The notes beneath the pieces were generated by a model. The model was not told the origin of the DNA, ran no database searches, and saw nothing but the letters and a program-made list of their open reading frames with translations. A stretch of 64,000 nucleotides of DNA from Glaciimonas immobilis (GTDB taxonomy: Bacteria > Pseudomonadota > Gammaproteobacteria > Burkholderiales > Burkholderiaceae_D): positions 62,001 through 126,000 of the forward strand of contig NZ_JAAOZT010000005.1 of assembly GCF_011947285.1 (NCBI RefSeq), read 5' to 3'. Position numbers and translations under genes: made by a program. Below, one piece after another: positions 17,740-27,360 of this stretch (within the stretch, counting starts at the first letter, position 1; every line of letters starts with the position of its first letter).

Positions 17740-19932
17740 TTAACTGTCGCTTGCCCACAGGCCCGCAGAACGCAAAATATGTGCATCTTTAAAGCGTCGG
17801 GTATAACCTACTCTATCAAAAAACTCCAATAACTGGATTGCACGTTTACGACCGAGACTGCTTGCATCTCGAAATGCAGCCGCGCTCACCGGATGTCGGG
17901 TAGTAGCCAAAGAAACTATGCGACCGTTAGCCCCGTCTTCGTTCCCTGTGCCCAGTTCACCGGTATCGTTTTTTGAATTTTCCTGGCGTGCAACGACGTC
18001 ATCTGTACCTTCCGCAAGTTTAGCAATCATGCGCGACAGCTCCTCAATACGGGACGGATGATAGAACAAATCCGGCACGACTTGACTGGCTTGCCCGCGT
18101 TTGGCGCATTTGCAGAGCAAATCTCGCACGACGGTTTCACTCACGTCACACAGGCGTGCCAAATCGCGTACCCAGGGCGGATTGAATCCGGCTGCGTGGA
18201 TTGCGCCTAGCATACGTGCAGCGAGGGCCTGTTCATCGGCGCCCAGTTCCACGGTATGCTCGGATAGATGCACCCAGGGGCCCTGGCGGATGATCAATGC
18301 CGAATCACATAAGAAAGTCAGTAGCGCGCGCCACAGGGGCTCATCAAGCGCTGGCTCGACGATACGTCTGAGACGTCCGGTTTGCGGGCCGATATCATCC
18401 GGCGCACTTGCATGAAAATCCCGTAGAGCATCGATAGTACGGCCAGCGAGGGAACCCCATGCGACGTCCGACATCAGCAATGCATCGCCATCCCGAAGAG
18501 GAATAATATGCGTCTCGTTTGGTAATCCCAGCCGTTCTTGCGACACCTGCGACAACCGGACCAGCGTAGACCGGGACAGGCCAAGGGGACTGCAGTCCAG
18601 AAGCGCAGCGCTGTCACCGGATAGGATAAAAGCCGCAAGGGCGTCGCGCCACACATCGCTGGCAGCGCTTCGCCGTTTATAGGCAGGGCCGAATGGATTG
18701 AGCACCTGCCCGCCGCCGATAGTGCGCGACGCTTGCGCGTTCCGGATCACAAAGCGATCGCCTGGCACCGCATGCACCGGCTCGTTAAATACAAGTTGTA
18801 CCCTAGTCCGCTGTCCGGGTTTCAACAGCTCGCCTTCGAGTAACACGACATGCGCAGTGCGATGCGTCGCACCCAGATGTACATGCACCGGCGACCATGA
18901 TTTGAGAATCAGGCCAGCGTCGCCCAGCAAGCGCAAGTCCACATCAATCCGCTCTGAGCATTCTGCGAGTGCCGGAGATAAAATCCAGTCGCCCCGATTA
19001 ATCTGTTCGCGCGCAATACCGACGAGATTCAACGCCAATCGTTGACCCGCATGACCACTGGTGGCAGGACGATTTTGCGCATGAATACTGCGCACGCGCA
19101 CCCGTTCACCGCCCGGGACCAGCATAAGCGTGTCGTCTACACACACGCGTCCCGCCAATGCCGTTCCAGCCACTATAGTGCCATGTCCAGCCAACGTGAA
19201 GACACGATCTATCGCAAGGCGAAACAGGTGCGTCTCTGGTTGAATACGCTTGGTTAGCGTGGCATCGGCAACCGTCGCAGAAGTAATTGCCGAGTCACCG
19301 TGGTTATCACTGTTACAGTCGTTACCATTGTTACCATTGTTACCATTGTTACCATTGTTACCATTGTTACCATTGTTACCATTGTTACCATTGTTACCAT
19401 TGTCATCGCTTTTGCCATTATTGGTACAGCCAGCAAAATGCGTAAGATACGCAAGCAGTGCGGCAACGCCTACATCGCCGGGGATATGTGCCCGCGTGCG
19501 AAATATCGGTACGCCGACGAATACGGTGGGCGCCAGTAACGCATTAATATCGTTTTCGACCACAACGATGCGATCACTATCCACCCGATCAATTTTGGTC
19601 AGTGCGACGGCAGCACGGGTAATGCCTAGTAACTCCAGTATTGCAAGATGCTCCCGGGTTTGCGGCATGATACCGTCATCGGCAGCAATTACCAGTAATG
19701 CAAAATCGATTCCACTGGCGCCGGCGGCCATCGTATGGATCAATTTTTCGTGGCCCGGGACGTCGATCAAACCTAGTATTTCCCCATTGGGTAAAGGCAA
19801 ATAAGCGTAGCCAAGTTCGATAGAAATACCGCGCTCTTTTTCTTCCTTGAGGCGATCAGTATCCACGCCCGTCAAAGCGCGCGTTAAAGTAGTTTTGCCG
19901 TGATCAATGTGTCCTGCAGTGCCGACAATCAT
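17740..19932 (-). CDS. selB: Selenocysteine-specific elongation factor SelB
   Basis: 730 residues, longer than the usual 610-640. The GTPase domain has GHIDHGKTTL, DTDRLKEEKERGISIELGYA, DVPGHEKLI and LTKID. Domains II/III and a C-terminal set of winged helices, which bind the mRNA SECIS hairpin, follow. SelB brings selenocysteyl-tRNA to UGA codons marked by that hairpin. Two features lengthen it: an insertion of nine Asn-Gly-Asn units (residues about 178-204) encoded by a perfect 9-bp tandem repeat, and a hydrophilic linker near residues 645-670. The start overlaps the selA stop by 4 bp. The substrate mRNA, fdoG, lies in the same operon. Confidence 0.96.
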   Translation of the reverse strand: MIVGTAGHIDHGKTTLTRALTGVDTDRLKEEKERGISIELGYAYLPLPNGEILGLIDVPGHEKLIHTMAAGASGIDFALLVIAADDGIMPQTREHLAILELLGITRAAVALTKIDRVDSDRIVVVENDINALLAPTVFVGVPIFRTRAHIPGDVGVAALLAYLTHFAGCTNNGKSDDNGNNGNNGNNGNNGNNGNNGNNGNNGNDCNSDNHGDSAITSATVADATLTKRIQPETHLFRLAIDRVFTLAGHGTIVAGTALAGRVCVDDTLMLVPGGERVRVRSIHAQNRPATSGHAGQRLALNLVGIAREQINRGDWILSPALAECSERIDVDLRLLGDAGLILKSWSPVHVHLGATHRTAHVVLLEGELLKPGQRTRVQLVFNEPVHAVPGDRFVIRNAQASRTIGGGQVLNPFGPAYKRRSAASDVWRDALAAFILSGDSAALLDCSPLGLSRSTLVRLSQVSQERLGLPNETHIIPLRDGDALLMSDVAWGSLAGRTIDALRDFHASAPDDIGPQTGRLRRIVEPALDEPLWRALLTFLCDSALIIRQGPWVHLSEHTVELGADEQALAARMLGAIHAAGFNPPWVRDLARLCDVSETVVRDLLCKCAKRGQASQVVPDLFYHPSRIEELSRMIAKLAEGTDDVVARQENSKNDTGELGTGNEDGANGRIVSLATTRHPVSAAAFRDASSLGRKRAIQLLEFFDRVGYTRRFKDAHILRSAGLWASDS
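19321..19401. repeat. Nine perfect copies of a 9-bp tandem repeat inside selB
   Basis: The plus-strand unit GTTACCATT is repeated nine times without a mismatch. Read on the coding strand it gives nine Asn-Gly-Asn triplets. Because the unit is a multiple of three, copy-number change would not break the frame. Its perfection implies recent expansion. Confidence 0.97.
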
Positions 19933-21416
19933 GAAGATAATTTATTTAGCTGTGCAATGAATTGGGCTTCATCAGCATTTTCCAGGCAGCGCAGATCCAG
20001 CCACAGTGCGTCGTTAGCGATGCGTCCGACTACCGGACGCGGCAACTCACGCAGCATCTTTTCTATTCGACCGAGGCCGCGGCCATGCCGGGATTTACCA
20101 CTCGTGCGTAACGTCAGCCCATAACTAGGCAACAAGTCTACCGGCAAGGCGCCACTGCCGATTTGACTAAACATTGGCTCCGCGGAAATGACATATGCCG
20201 ACCCGAGCACTTGTTGCAATACTGGCAAGATCCGCTCTGCCTGCAAACGCATTGCCGACTGATGCCGGGTGAGCAAACGCAATGTGGTCAAACGTTCCGG
20301 CAGAAATTCCGGACTACGATATAACGCTAAAACCGGTTCAAGGGCAGCCAGCGTAAGCTTACCCACACGGAGCGCGCGTTTTAACGGATGGCGCTTTATT
20401 TTCTTGATCAGATCGGCCCGACCGACGATCAGACCAGCCTGCGGTCCGCCTAATAATTTGTCACCGCTGAAGGTCACCAGGTCGGCGCCTGCTTCAATGG
20501 TCTCGCGCACCGTGGTCTCGTGCGGCAATCCGTATTGCGTAAGGTCAACCAACGTCCCGCTGCCTAAATCGACGACGGTTGGTACACCATGGGTGCGGCT
20601 GAGTTGTGCCAGTTGGTCAATCTCAACGCTTTTCGTGAATCCCTGCACTACATAATTACTGCAGTGAATTTTCATCAGCAATGCGCTACGCGGGCCGATG
20701 GCCTCTGCATAGTCGGACAAATGGGTGCGGTTGGTAGTACCGACTTCGCGCAATTTCGCTCCTGCCCGCAACATCACATCCGGGATGCGAAACCCACCGC
20801 CGATTTCAACCAACTCGCCACGAGACACGATCACCTCGCGGCGCGGTGCCAGCGCGCTAATCATCAATAGCACGGCGGCAGCATTGTTATTGACAACGGT
20901 CGCCGCTTCAGCGCCTGTCAGTTCACATAACAGGTCTTCCACCAGATCGTCGCGATCACCGCGTTTGCCGGTCGACAAATCGAACTCAAGATTCATCGGA
21001 GAGGTCAACGCGGCAACCACTGCCTTTATCGCGACGTCCGGCAACAAGGCTCTGCCAAGATTGGTGTGCAACACGGTGCCAGTAAGGTTGAACACCTGTT
21101 TTAAAGATGAAACCGCAGCGGTTGCCAGACGCTGAGTCAGAACCGCATTGAGACCAGCGATCCCGGGCAAACCGTCGCCATTAACCATAGCTGAGCCGAT
21201 AACAGCGCCATCGGCGGAATTAGGCGCCTCGACCTTCCCGGCCAACATTTCTGCACGCAATTCACCGAGCAATGTTCGTAGTGCCGCCAATGTTTGCGTT
21301 CGTCCATATTCTGCGATTAACGGTGCGCTCGATGGATCGGAGAGAACCCGCTCGACTGAAGGCAAACGTATCGAAAAAACGGCATCGCGTTCCACCGCTG
21401 ATTGCGGTTCGGTCAT
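19929..21416 (-). CDS. selA: L-seryl-tRNA(Sec) selenium transferase (selenocysteine synthase) SelA
   Basis: 495 residues, slightly longer than the E. coli enzyme (463) because of the N-terminus and a Gly/Ala-rich linker near residue 65-85. The pyridoxal-phosphate lysine is in FSGDKLLGGPQ (about Lys320). Other family motifs are FDLSTGKRGDRD, TGAEAATVVNNNAAAVLL and VVDLGSGTLVD. SelA converts seryl-tRNA-Sec to selenocysteyl-tRNA-Sec using selenophosphate and pyridoxal phosphate; selenophosphate synthetase (selD) is not in this window. The gene overlaps fdhE upstream and selB downstream by 4 bp each, so translation of the three is probably coupled. Confidence 0.97.
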   Translation of the reverse strand: MTEPQSAVERDAVFSIRLPSVERVLSDPSSAPLIAEYGRTQTLAALRTLLGELRAEMLAGKVEAPNSADGAVIGSAMVNGDGLPGIAGLNAVLTQRLATAAVSSLKQVFNLTGTVLHTNLGRALLPDVAIKAVVAALTSPMNLEFDLSTGKRGDRDDLVEDLLCELTGAEAATVVNNNAAAVLLMISALAPRREVIVSRGELVEIGGGFRIPDVMLRAGAKLREVGTTNRTHLSDYAEAIGPRSALLMKIHCSNYVVQGFTKSVEIDQLAQLSRTHGVPTVVDLGSGTLVDLTQYGLPHETTVRETIEAGADLVTFSGDKLLGGPQAGLIVGRADLIKKIKRHPLKRALRVGKLTLAALEPVLALYRSPEFLPERLTTLRLLTRHQSAMRLQAERILPVLQQVLGSAYVISAEPMFSQIGSGALPVDLLPSYGLTLRTSGKSRHGRGLGRIEKMLRELPRPVVGRIANDALWLDLRCLENADEAQFIAQLNKLSS

Positions 21417-22453
21417 TCGGCGGCGCTAAACCAGAGTAACGGATTCATACTGGCGCGGGTATATCCGGCCTCGGTAACCAGTACGTCAAGCGTCAGGCTT
21501 GCCAAGTCATCCGCTAGCGGTTCCACCTCGTAGTCGTGCTCCTGATTCACAATTTTTCGATAATTATGGCAGTCATCACAAGTCTCGGCGCGGATCACTT
21601 TTTGTGGATCATTCGCTTTGTTAAGTTTGTTCGATAGCGGCTTGGCGGCGCTATTAGCGTCACTGTCTGACGCAGCAATCTCTTCATCGCTACGATTGTC
21701 CACACCCTGATAGGCGATGTTGGCATTTTTCTCGCAATATGAACACTTAACCCGCACCATGTGCCACTCACTCGCGCACAATTCACAATGCAGATAACGA
21801 TAGCCCTGCGACTGACCACCAATGCGCACAACGCTTGCGACCGGATGTGAACCGCAAACCGGGCACAAGGTAGCTGCCTCCAGAACAGGCACATCTTTAA
21901 GCAACAATTTGCTGGCACGATGCGTCCAAAGTACCTGCAGCGCGGCGGCAACAAAAGGTGCCTGGGCGGCATCGAGGGTTTCTGTCCGCTGGGCCAGCAC
22001 GTCATCCGCTAGTGCATTCAGCGCATTTTTATCGAGCGCATGTAGCGCGGCAAGTACCGGAACCAATTGCGGACGCTCCGCCGCAGTCGGCACCAGAAAC
22101 GTGAGCAGTCGGTCAAAAATAGTGGGCCATATTGCAGGCCGTTCGCGCGTTACAGGCAGTGGTGGCATTGCGTACTGGCGCGCCCTATCCAGCGCATTCT
22201 GATCAGGTAATTCTGCGTCGGCGTCTGTCAGGGATTCAAACACCGCATCCTGCGCGTCCACCAATTCAGCCATCAGGTCCAGATAACCGCTCAATTCAGG
22301 ACTAACCGGCGTCCCTAAAACTTCACCGGCTGCTAACTTGCGCAGCCGCGCTGCGCGTGCTCCAAATACGCCATCCGCTGGTGGTAACCGCAGACGGGGA
22401 ATGGTAGTGTGATCAAGCGACTCAATTTCTCCGCGTTCCAAAATTCGCTGCAC
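21413..22453 (-). CDS. fdhE: Formate dehydrogenase maturation/accessory protein FdhE
   Basis: About 346 residues from a GTG at 22453, preceded by AAGGAAG; a GTG at 22528 would give a 371-residue protein with an N-terminus unlike the family. The region around residues 190-240 holds several CxxC pairs (CPVCGSHPVAS, CELCASEW, CSYCEK) and, further on, CDDCHNY, forming the rubredoxin-like metal sites of FdhE. In E. coli the protein is needed to mature the periplasmic membrane formate dehydrogenases. There is an Ala/Asn/Ser-rich loop before the last CxxC. It sits between fdoI and selA in the operon, linking enzyme assembly with selenocysteine synthesis. Confidence 0.93.
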   Translation of the reverse strand: MQRILERGEIESLDHTTIPRLRLPPADGVFGARAARLRKLAAGEVLGTPVSPELSGYLDLMAELVDAQDAVFESLTDADAELPDQNALDRARQYAMPPLPVTRERPAIWPTIFDRLLTFLVPTAAERPQLVPVLAALHALDKNALNALADDVLAQRTETLDAAQAPFVAAALQVLWTHRASKLLLKDVPVLEAATLCPVCGSHPVASVVRIGGQSQGYRYLHCELCASEWHMVRVKCSYCEKNANIAYQGVDNRSDEEIAASDSDANSAAKPLSNKLNKANDPQKVIRAETCDDCHNYRKIVNQEHDYEVEPLADDLASLTLDVLVTEAGYTRASMNPLLWFSAAE

Positions 22454-22584
22454 TAAAACTTCCTTTACATGACTTGTTCGGACAACAACCTCGGGCCGTT
22501 TACACGGCACCGAGGCGAATTTACACACTGTTTTGTCATTGCATTAGCGTTGTATTGCATCCGCAACACATGAGCAAGGCTGCA

Positions 22585-23286
22585 TTATTTCTTTTTAACA
22601 ACATCATTAAACCAGCGTGGATGATGTTTTCTGGCCCAGCCATAGGTCACGCTGCCACGTACCATTGCGCCCATTGATCCTTTAATCCAGAGACCTGCAT
22701 AGATATGAATAATAATACCCATGATCAGTACAAATGCGCAAATAGCATGTAACAAGGCTGCCGCCCGTATCAGCGGGATAGGAAAATAAAACGCAAAATA
22801 CGCCCGCCAAATGACAAAACCTGACAGCAATAGCCCGAGCATGCAAATAATCAATGTGAAGAATAATAGTTTCTGACCGGCGTTGTAGCGACCAACCGGC
22901 GGCAATTTTTCTTCGCGATTGGCGAGAACGTCGTCAATCTGTTTTAACCATTGAACATCGCCCGGTTCCAGCAGGTTGTGATGCCAGAAGCGCAATACCA
23001 AAAAAGCGAACGATACAAACATCACCACCCCGGCAAAAGGATGGAGAATCCGCGTCCATTGCCCGCCACCAAACAGCGCCGCCAGCCAGGACATTGAAGG
23101 ATGGAATAGCGCCAGCCCCGATAACGCCAGTAGAACAAACGTTATCGCGGTGACCCAGTGGTTACTCCGTTCGTTAGGCGTGTAACGCAGGATCAGTGGC
23201 GTCGGCAACTCCAGCGCTGTGTGCTCGGCATGCGCAATATACCCCGGCTGCCCGGGTGTTGTTTCCGGTTTCATTTTGGGATTCAT
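22585..23286 (-). CDS. fdoI: Formate dehydrogenase cytochrome b556 (gamma) subunit
   Basis: 233 residues with four membrane helices. Heme-ligand histidines are visible in [46 protein letters not shown]. The family passes electrons from the beta subunit to the quinone pool in the inner membrane. The start overlaps fdoH by 4 bp. The N-terminus has a 35-residue hydrophilic extension before helix 1. It is clearly part of the same complex as FdoG and FdoH. Confidence 0.95.
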   Translation of the reverse strand: MNPKMKPETTPGQPGYIAHAEHTALELPTPLILRYTPNERSNHWVTAITFVLLALSGLALFHPSMSWLAALFGGGQWTRILHPFAGVVMFVSFAFLVLRFWHHNLLEPGDVQWLKQIDDVLANREEKLPPVGRYNAGQKLLFFTLIICMLGLLLSGFVIWRAYFAFYFPIPLIRAAALLHAICAFVLIMGIIIHIYAGLWIKGSMGAMVRGSVTYGWARKHHPRWFNDVVKKK

Positions 23287-24251
23287 GTCACCTCCCCGCG
23301 CTGCTCTTCCTTAATTTTAAGCGCAGCTTCCTGCGCCTCGCGCTGCTCTTCCTTAATTCTAAGCGCAGCTTCCTGCGCCTCGCGCTCCTCTTCTGCACTC
23401 ACTTCGGACGGTCCGACCCGCGTGTAATGGAAGAACCCAGACAAGGCCGCTAACGCCATCCCGGCCACCGCCAATGGCTTGGCGATCCCTTTCCATACCG
23501 ACACCATCGGACTAATGCGGGGGTTATTGGGCAGGCCATGATACAGAGACGGCTGATCGGCATGATGCAACACATACATCACATGCGTGCCGCCCACCCC
23601 TGGTGGATCGTACAATCCCGCCTTATCGAACCCACGCGACTTGAGATCAACAATACGCTCTTCTGCATGCTGCTTCATGTCCTCTTTGGTGCCAAACACA
23701 ATCGCCCCGGTCGGACAGGTTTTTACGCATGCCGGTTCTTGTCCGACGGCAACACGGTCTGAACATAATGTGCATTTGTAGGCACGGTTATCCTGTTTGG
23801 ATATCCTCGGAACGTCAAAAGGACAACCGGCGATACAATAACCACAACCGATGCAGTTTTCCTGATGGAAATCAACAATACCGTTGGTGTATTGCACGAT
23901 GGCGCCGGGTGCCGGGCAGGCTTTAAGGCAACCCGGATCCTCGCAATGCATGCAGCCGTCTTTACGAATCAGCCACTCAAGGTTCTTTTCCTGATTCTCG
24001 TACTCCGAGAACCGCATCACCGTCCACGACTTATCGGTCAGGTCACGCGGATTGTCGTAAGTACCGGCGGTATCGCCAATCTCATCCCGTATATCGTTCC
24101 ACTCCATGCAGGCGGTTTGACAGGCTTTGCAACCGATGCATTTGGAGACATCAATCAGTTTGGCGACGGTTCCGGTAGACGGTTCCCTCACCGAAGGCGG
24201 CTGGACCGTCGTTGCCGACAGTCGCCGGATATCAAGTGATTGCATTGACAT
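23283..24251 (-). CDS. fdoH: Formate dehydrogenase iron-sulfur (beta) subunit
   Basis: 322 residues. Four [4Fe-4S] cluster motifs are seen: [41 protein letters not shown] and CTLCSDRV...[10 protein letters not shown]. One transmembrane helix near the C-terminus ([15 protein letters not shown]) anchors it, as in E. coli FdnH. After the helix the protein has an unusual charged tail made of a 14-residue repeat ([14 protein letters not shown], twice, plus a partial copy), predicted to be helical. The subunit relays electrons from the selenocysteine/molybdenum subunit to cytochrome b. It lies 37 bp after fdoG. Confidence 0.95.
   Translation of the reverse strand: MSMQSLDIRRLSATTVQPPSVREPSTGTVAKLIDVSKCIGCKACQTACMEWNDIRDEIGDTAGTYDNPRDLTDKSWTVMRFSEYENQEKNLEWLIRKDGCMHCEDPGCLKACPAPGAIVQYTNGIVDFHQENCIGCGYCIAGCPFDVPRISKQDNRAYKCTLCSDRVAVGQEPACVKTCPTGAIVFGTKEDMKQHAEERIVDLKSRGFDKAGLYDPPGVGGTHVMYVLHHADQPSLYHGLPNNPRISPMVSVWKGIAKPLAVAGMALAALSGFFHYTRVGPSEVSAEEEREAQEAALRIKEEQREAQEAALKIKEEQRGEVT
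23297..23380. repeat. Two near-identical 42-bp tandem repeats at the 3' end of fdoH
   Basis: Two adjacent 42-bp copies (23297-23338 and 23339-23380) differ by one base (TTAATTTTAA against TTAATTCTAA), and a degraded third begins at 23381. They encode the repeated 14-residue segment of the FdoH tail. The near identity implies a recent duplication. Confidence 0.93.
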
Positions 24252-24288
24252 CGTTATTCCCCTCTTTCAGAACACATTAGGTGGTTGA

Positions 24289-27200
24289 TCATGCTTTTTC
24301 CACCTTCACCAGGAACGATTTAAATTCCGGTGTCTGAGAGTTCGCGTCGCCTACCGAAGGCGTAAGGGTATTTATCAGATAGCCGGGCTTTGCAAGACCC
24401 GTGAAACCCCAGTGAATCGGGAGTCCGACTGTATGCATTTTTTTACCTTCAATCATCAATGACTTAATCCGTTTGGTCACGACCGCTTTGGCAATGATAT
24501 GACCGCGCTTGGAACTGACACGCACGCGCTCACCCGCTACAACACCGACTTCTTTGGCTAGCTCCTCGCCTATTTCAACGAATTGCTCAGGCTGAACAAT
24601 GGCGTTCAACTTGGCATGCTTGGTCCAGTAGTGGAAATGCTCGGTTAATCGATAGCTGGTTGCTATATGCGGAAAATCCTCATGCTTACCAAATTGCGCG
24701 CGGTCCTGCGGAAATACCCGTGCCGCTGGATTACTGGTGGCAAGCGGATTTTTAGGGTGCATCGGGTTATAACCGAGCGGATTTTCAAATGGTTCATAAT
24801 GTTCCGGGAACGGACCTTCCGCCATCGCACCGCGGGCAAAGAAGCGCGCGACGCCCTCGCCTAACATGATGAACGGACCCATTCCGTTTTCCGGCGGTTC
24901 GTCCGCTTTAAAGTCGGGAATGTCCGGGCCGTTCCAGGTCGTTCCGTTCCAGGCTATGAGCTTACGTTTGGGGTCGAACGGTTTACCTTTGACATCGCAC
25001 GAGGCACGGTTGTATAACACCCTGCGATTTAAGGGCCAGGCCCACGCCCAGTTCAGCGTCTGACCAATACCAGTTGGGTCGGTGTTATCACGCCGCCCCA
25101 TTTGGTTACCGGCCTGCGTCCACGCACCGCAAAATATCCAGCAACCGCTCGTCGTCGATCCGTCGTCACGCAACATGGAAAATGAAGACAATTGCTCGCC
25201 TTTTTTTGCCAAAAGCTTGGTCGCATCTTTGGGATCGTAAAGATCGACTAATGCCTTGCCGTTAAATTCCTTGGCCAGCTCTTCCGGCGTCGGGCTTTCG
25301 GAATTGGCATAGTTCCAGGTCAAATTAACGATAGGGTCGGGAAACTTGCCACCGTCGCGCTTATACATGGTGCGCATACGCAAGAAGATGCCGGACATGA
25401 TATCCAGATCGCTGCGGGCCTGGCCGGGCGGTTCGGAACCTTGCCAATGCCATTGCAACCAACGCGCCGAACTAACCAGCGATCCACGCTCTTCAGCGAA
25501 ACAGGTTGTTGGGAGACGGAATACTTCGGTTTGAATCTTGGCGGGATCCACCTCATGAAATTCGCCATGCGGCTTCCAGAACTCGGCCGTTTCCACAGCC
25601 AGCGGATCCATTACCACCAACCATTTCAGTTTCGACAGCGCTTCGGTGACTTTTTGCTTGTTTGGCGCAGAAGCCAGCATGTTAAAGCCTTGCGCAATAT
25701 AGCCGTTCATTTTGCCCTGATGCATCAGCTCAATCGCTTGCAATAAGTCGTAGGGCTTATCAAGCTTAGGCAGATAGTCGAAGGCCCAGTTATTTTCTGC
25801 CGTGGCAGCATCGCCCCACCACGTCTTCATCAAACTGACATGAAAGCTGCGGTAGTTTTTCCAATAGCTCAGCTGGTTAGGACGCAGCGGCTTGGTTGCG
25901 CGAGTGGCGATATAGGCGTCGAAATCCTGTTCTTTCTCGTTCGGCAAGGTCATATAGCCCGGCAACAGGTTCGACATCAATCCCAGATCAGTTAAACCCT
26001 GGATATTAGAGTGTCCCCGCAAAGCGTTCATACCACCGCCAGCGATCCCCATATTTCCGAGTAACAACTGTATCATCGCCCCGGTCCGGATAGTCTGCGC
26101 CCCGGTCGAATGATGGGTCCAGCCCAATGCGTACAAAATCGTGCCGGCACGATCCGGCGTGGCGGTCGACGCTAACGCCTCAGCTACCTTATGAAATTTA
26201 TCCGAAGGCACGCCACAAATACGCTCCACCATTTCTGGCGTATAGCGTGAATAGTGGGTTTTCATCAACTGATACACGCAACGCGGGTCCTGCAAGGTAG
26301 GGTCAATTTTGGCATAGCCATCACTGCCCATCTCATAATCCCACGTGCTCTTATCCGGATACCCGCCAGCCTTTTCGCTATAACCTGAGAACAGGCCGTC
26401 CTTGAACGCAAAATCGTCACGCACAATAAATGGCATGTCGGTGTAATTGCGGACGTACTCGTGCTGAATCTTATCGTTGACCAATAAGTAATTGATGATC
26501 GCGCCCAAAAACACGATATCGGTACCGGTCCGGGTCGGGACGTGAAAGTCCGCTACCGAAGCTGTACGCGTAAAGCGCGGGTCGACCACGATCAGGCGCG
26601 CTTTGTTATGCGCCTTTGCTTCTGTTACCCATTTAAATCCACATGGGTGTGCTTCAGCGGCATTGCCGCCCATTACCAGGATCACATCGGCATTCTTGAT
26701 GTCAACCCAATGATTCGTCATCGCACCACGGCCAAACGTCGGGGCAAGACCTGCCACCGTCGGTCCGTGTCAAACGCGCGCTTGATTATCGAACGTCAAC
26801 ATTCCTAAACTACGTATTGTCTTGTGCGTCAGATAACCGACTTCGTTACTGCCCGCTGATGCCGCCAGCATGCCGGTGGTCAACCACCGATTAACCGTTG
26901 CACCTTGTGCATTTTTTTCAATGAAATTCTCGTCGCGATCTTTCTTCATCAGACCCGCGATCTTATCAAGCGCATCATTCCACGATATTTTTTGCCACTT
27001 GTCGTCACCGGGGGCGCGATATTCCGGCGCCAGCAATCGACTAGGGCTATGAATAAAGTCAATCAGACTGGCACCCTTAGGACATAACGTGCCGCGATTA
27101 ACGGGATGGTCTGGATCGCCCTCGATATGAATAATACTGGCAGAGGCATTTTTCGCACCATCGCCTAGCCCGTACATCAGAATGCCGCAACCCACTGAAC

Positions 27201-27360
27201 AATACGGACAGGTGTTGCGTGTTTCCGTCGTGCGGGTAAGTTTATATTGTCGGACTTCCGCCAGCGCCGCTATTGGCGCAAAGCCAAGTAAAGCGAGGCT
27301 GGAACCCGCCAGCGTAGAGCCAGTAACCTTGAGAAACTGGCGCCTTGATAATTGGACCAT
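24289..27360 (-). CDS. fdoG: Selenocysteine-containing formate dehydrogenase catalytic (alpha) subunit
   Basis: 1,023 residues when the in-frame TGA at 26770-26772 is read as selenocysteine (residue 197), matching the family length of about 1,015. The N-terminus has a twin-arginine export signal (SRRQFLKVTG). The [4Fe-4S] motif CPYCSVGCG...LCPKGAS follows. The TGA lies in NQARV-U-HGPTV, exactly where FdnG/FdoG carry Sec beside the catalytic His. The remaining molybdopterin guanine dinucleotide domains are intact. The enzyme oxidises formate to CO2 on the periplasmic side and passes electrons through FdoH and FdoI to quinone. Automatic gene calling would split it into 196- and 822-residue pieces. 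It is first in the operon with fdhE and the sel genes. Confidence 0.97.
26735..26772 (-). promoter_or_regulatory. SECIS element following the Sec UGA codon of fdoG
   Basis: Counting from the U of UGA (26772), the RNA reads UGACACGGACCG, ACGGUGGCAGGUCUUGCCCC. It folds with stem GGCA/UGCC and loop GGUCU, and an unpaired U at position 17. In the E. coli fdhF element, U17 and loop bases G23 and U24 are the SelB contacts; all three are conserved at the same positions here. The hairpin is inside the coding sequence, as in other bacteria. Confidence 0.88.

Noticed and set aside
19250-19804. Plus-strand reading frame of 184 codons with many Leu-Leu-Pro repeats
   Set aside because: It is the antisense of selB; the repeats are the complement of the 9-bp tandem repeat. 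It has no ribosome binding site or family resemblance.
26757-26772. Stop codon splitting fdoG, suggesting a pseudogene or two genes
   Set aside because: The TGA is at the family's selenocysteine position, a SECIS-like hairpin follows, and all dedicated sel genes are downstream in the operon.
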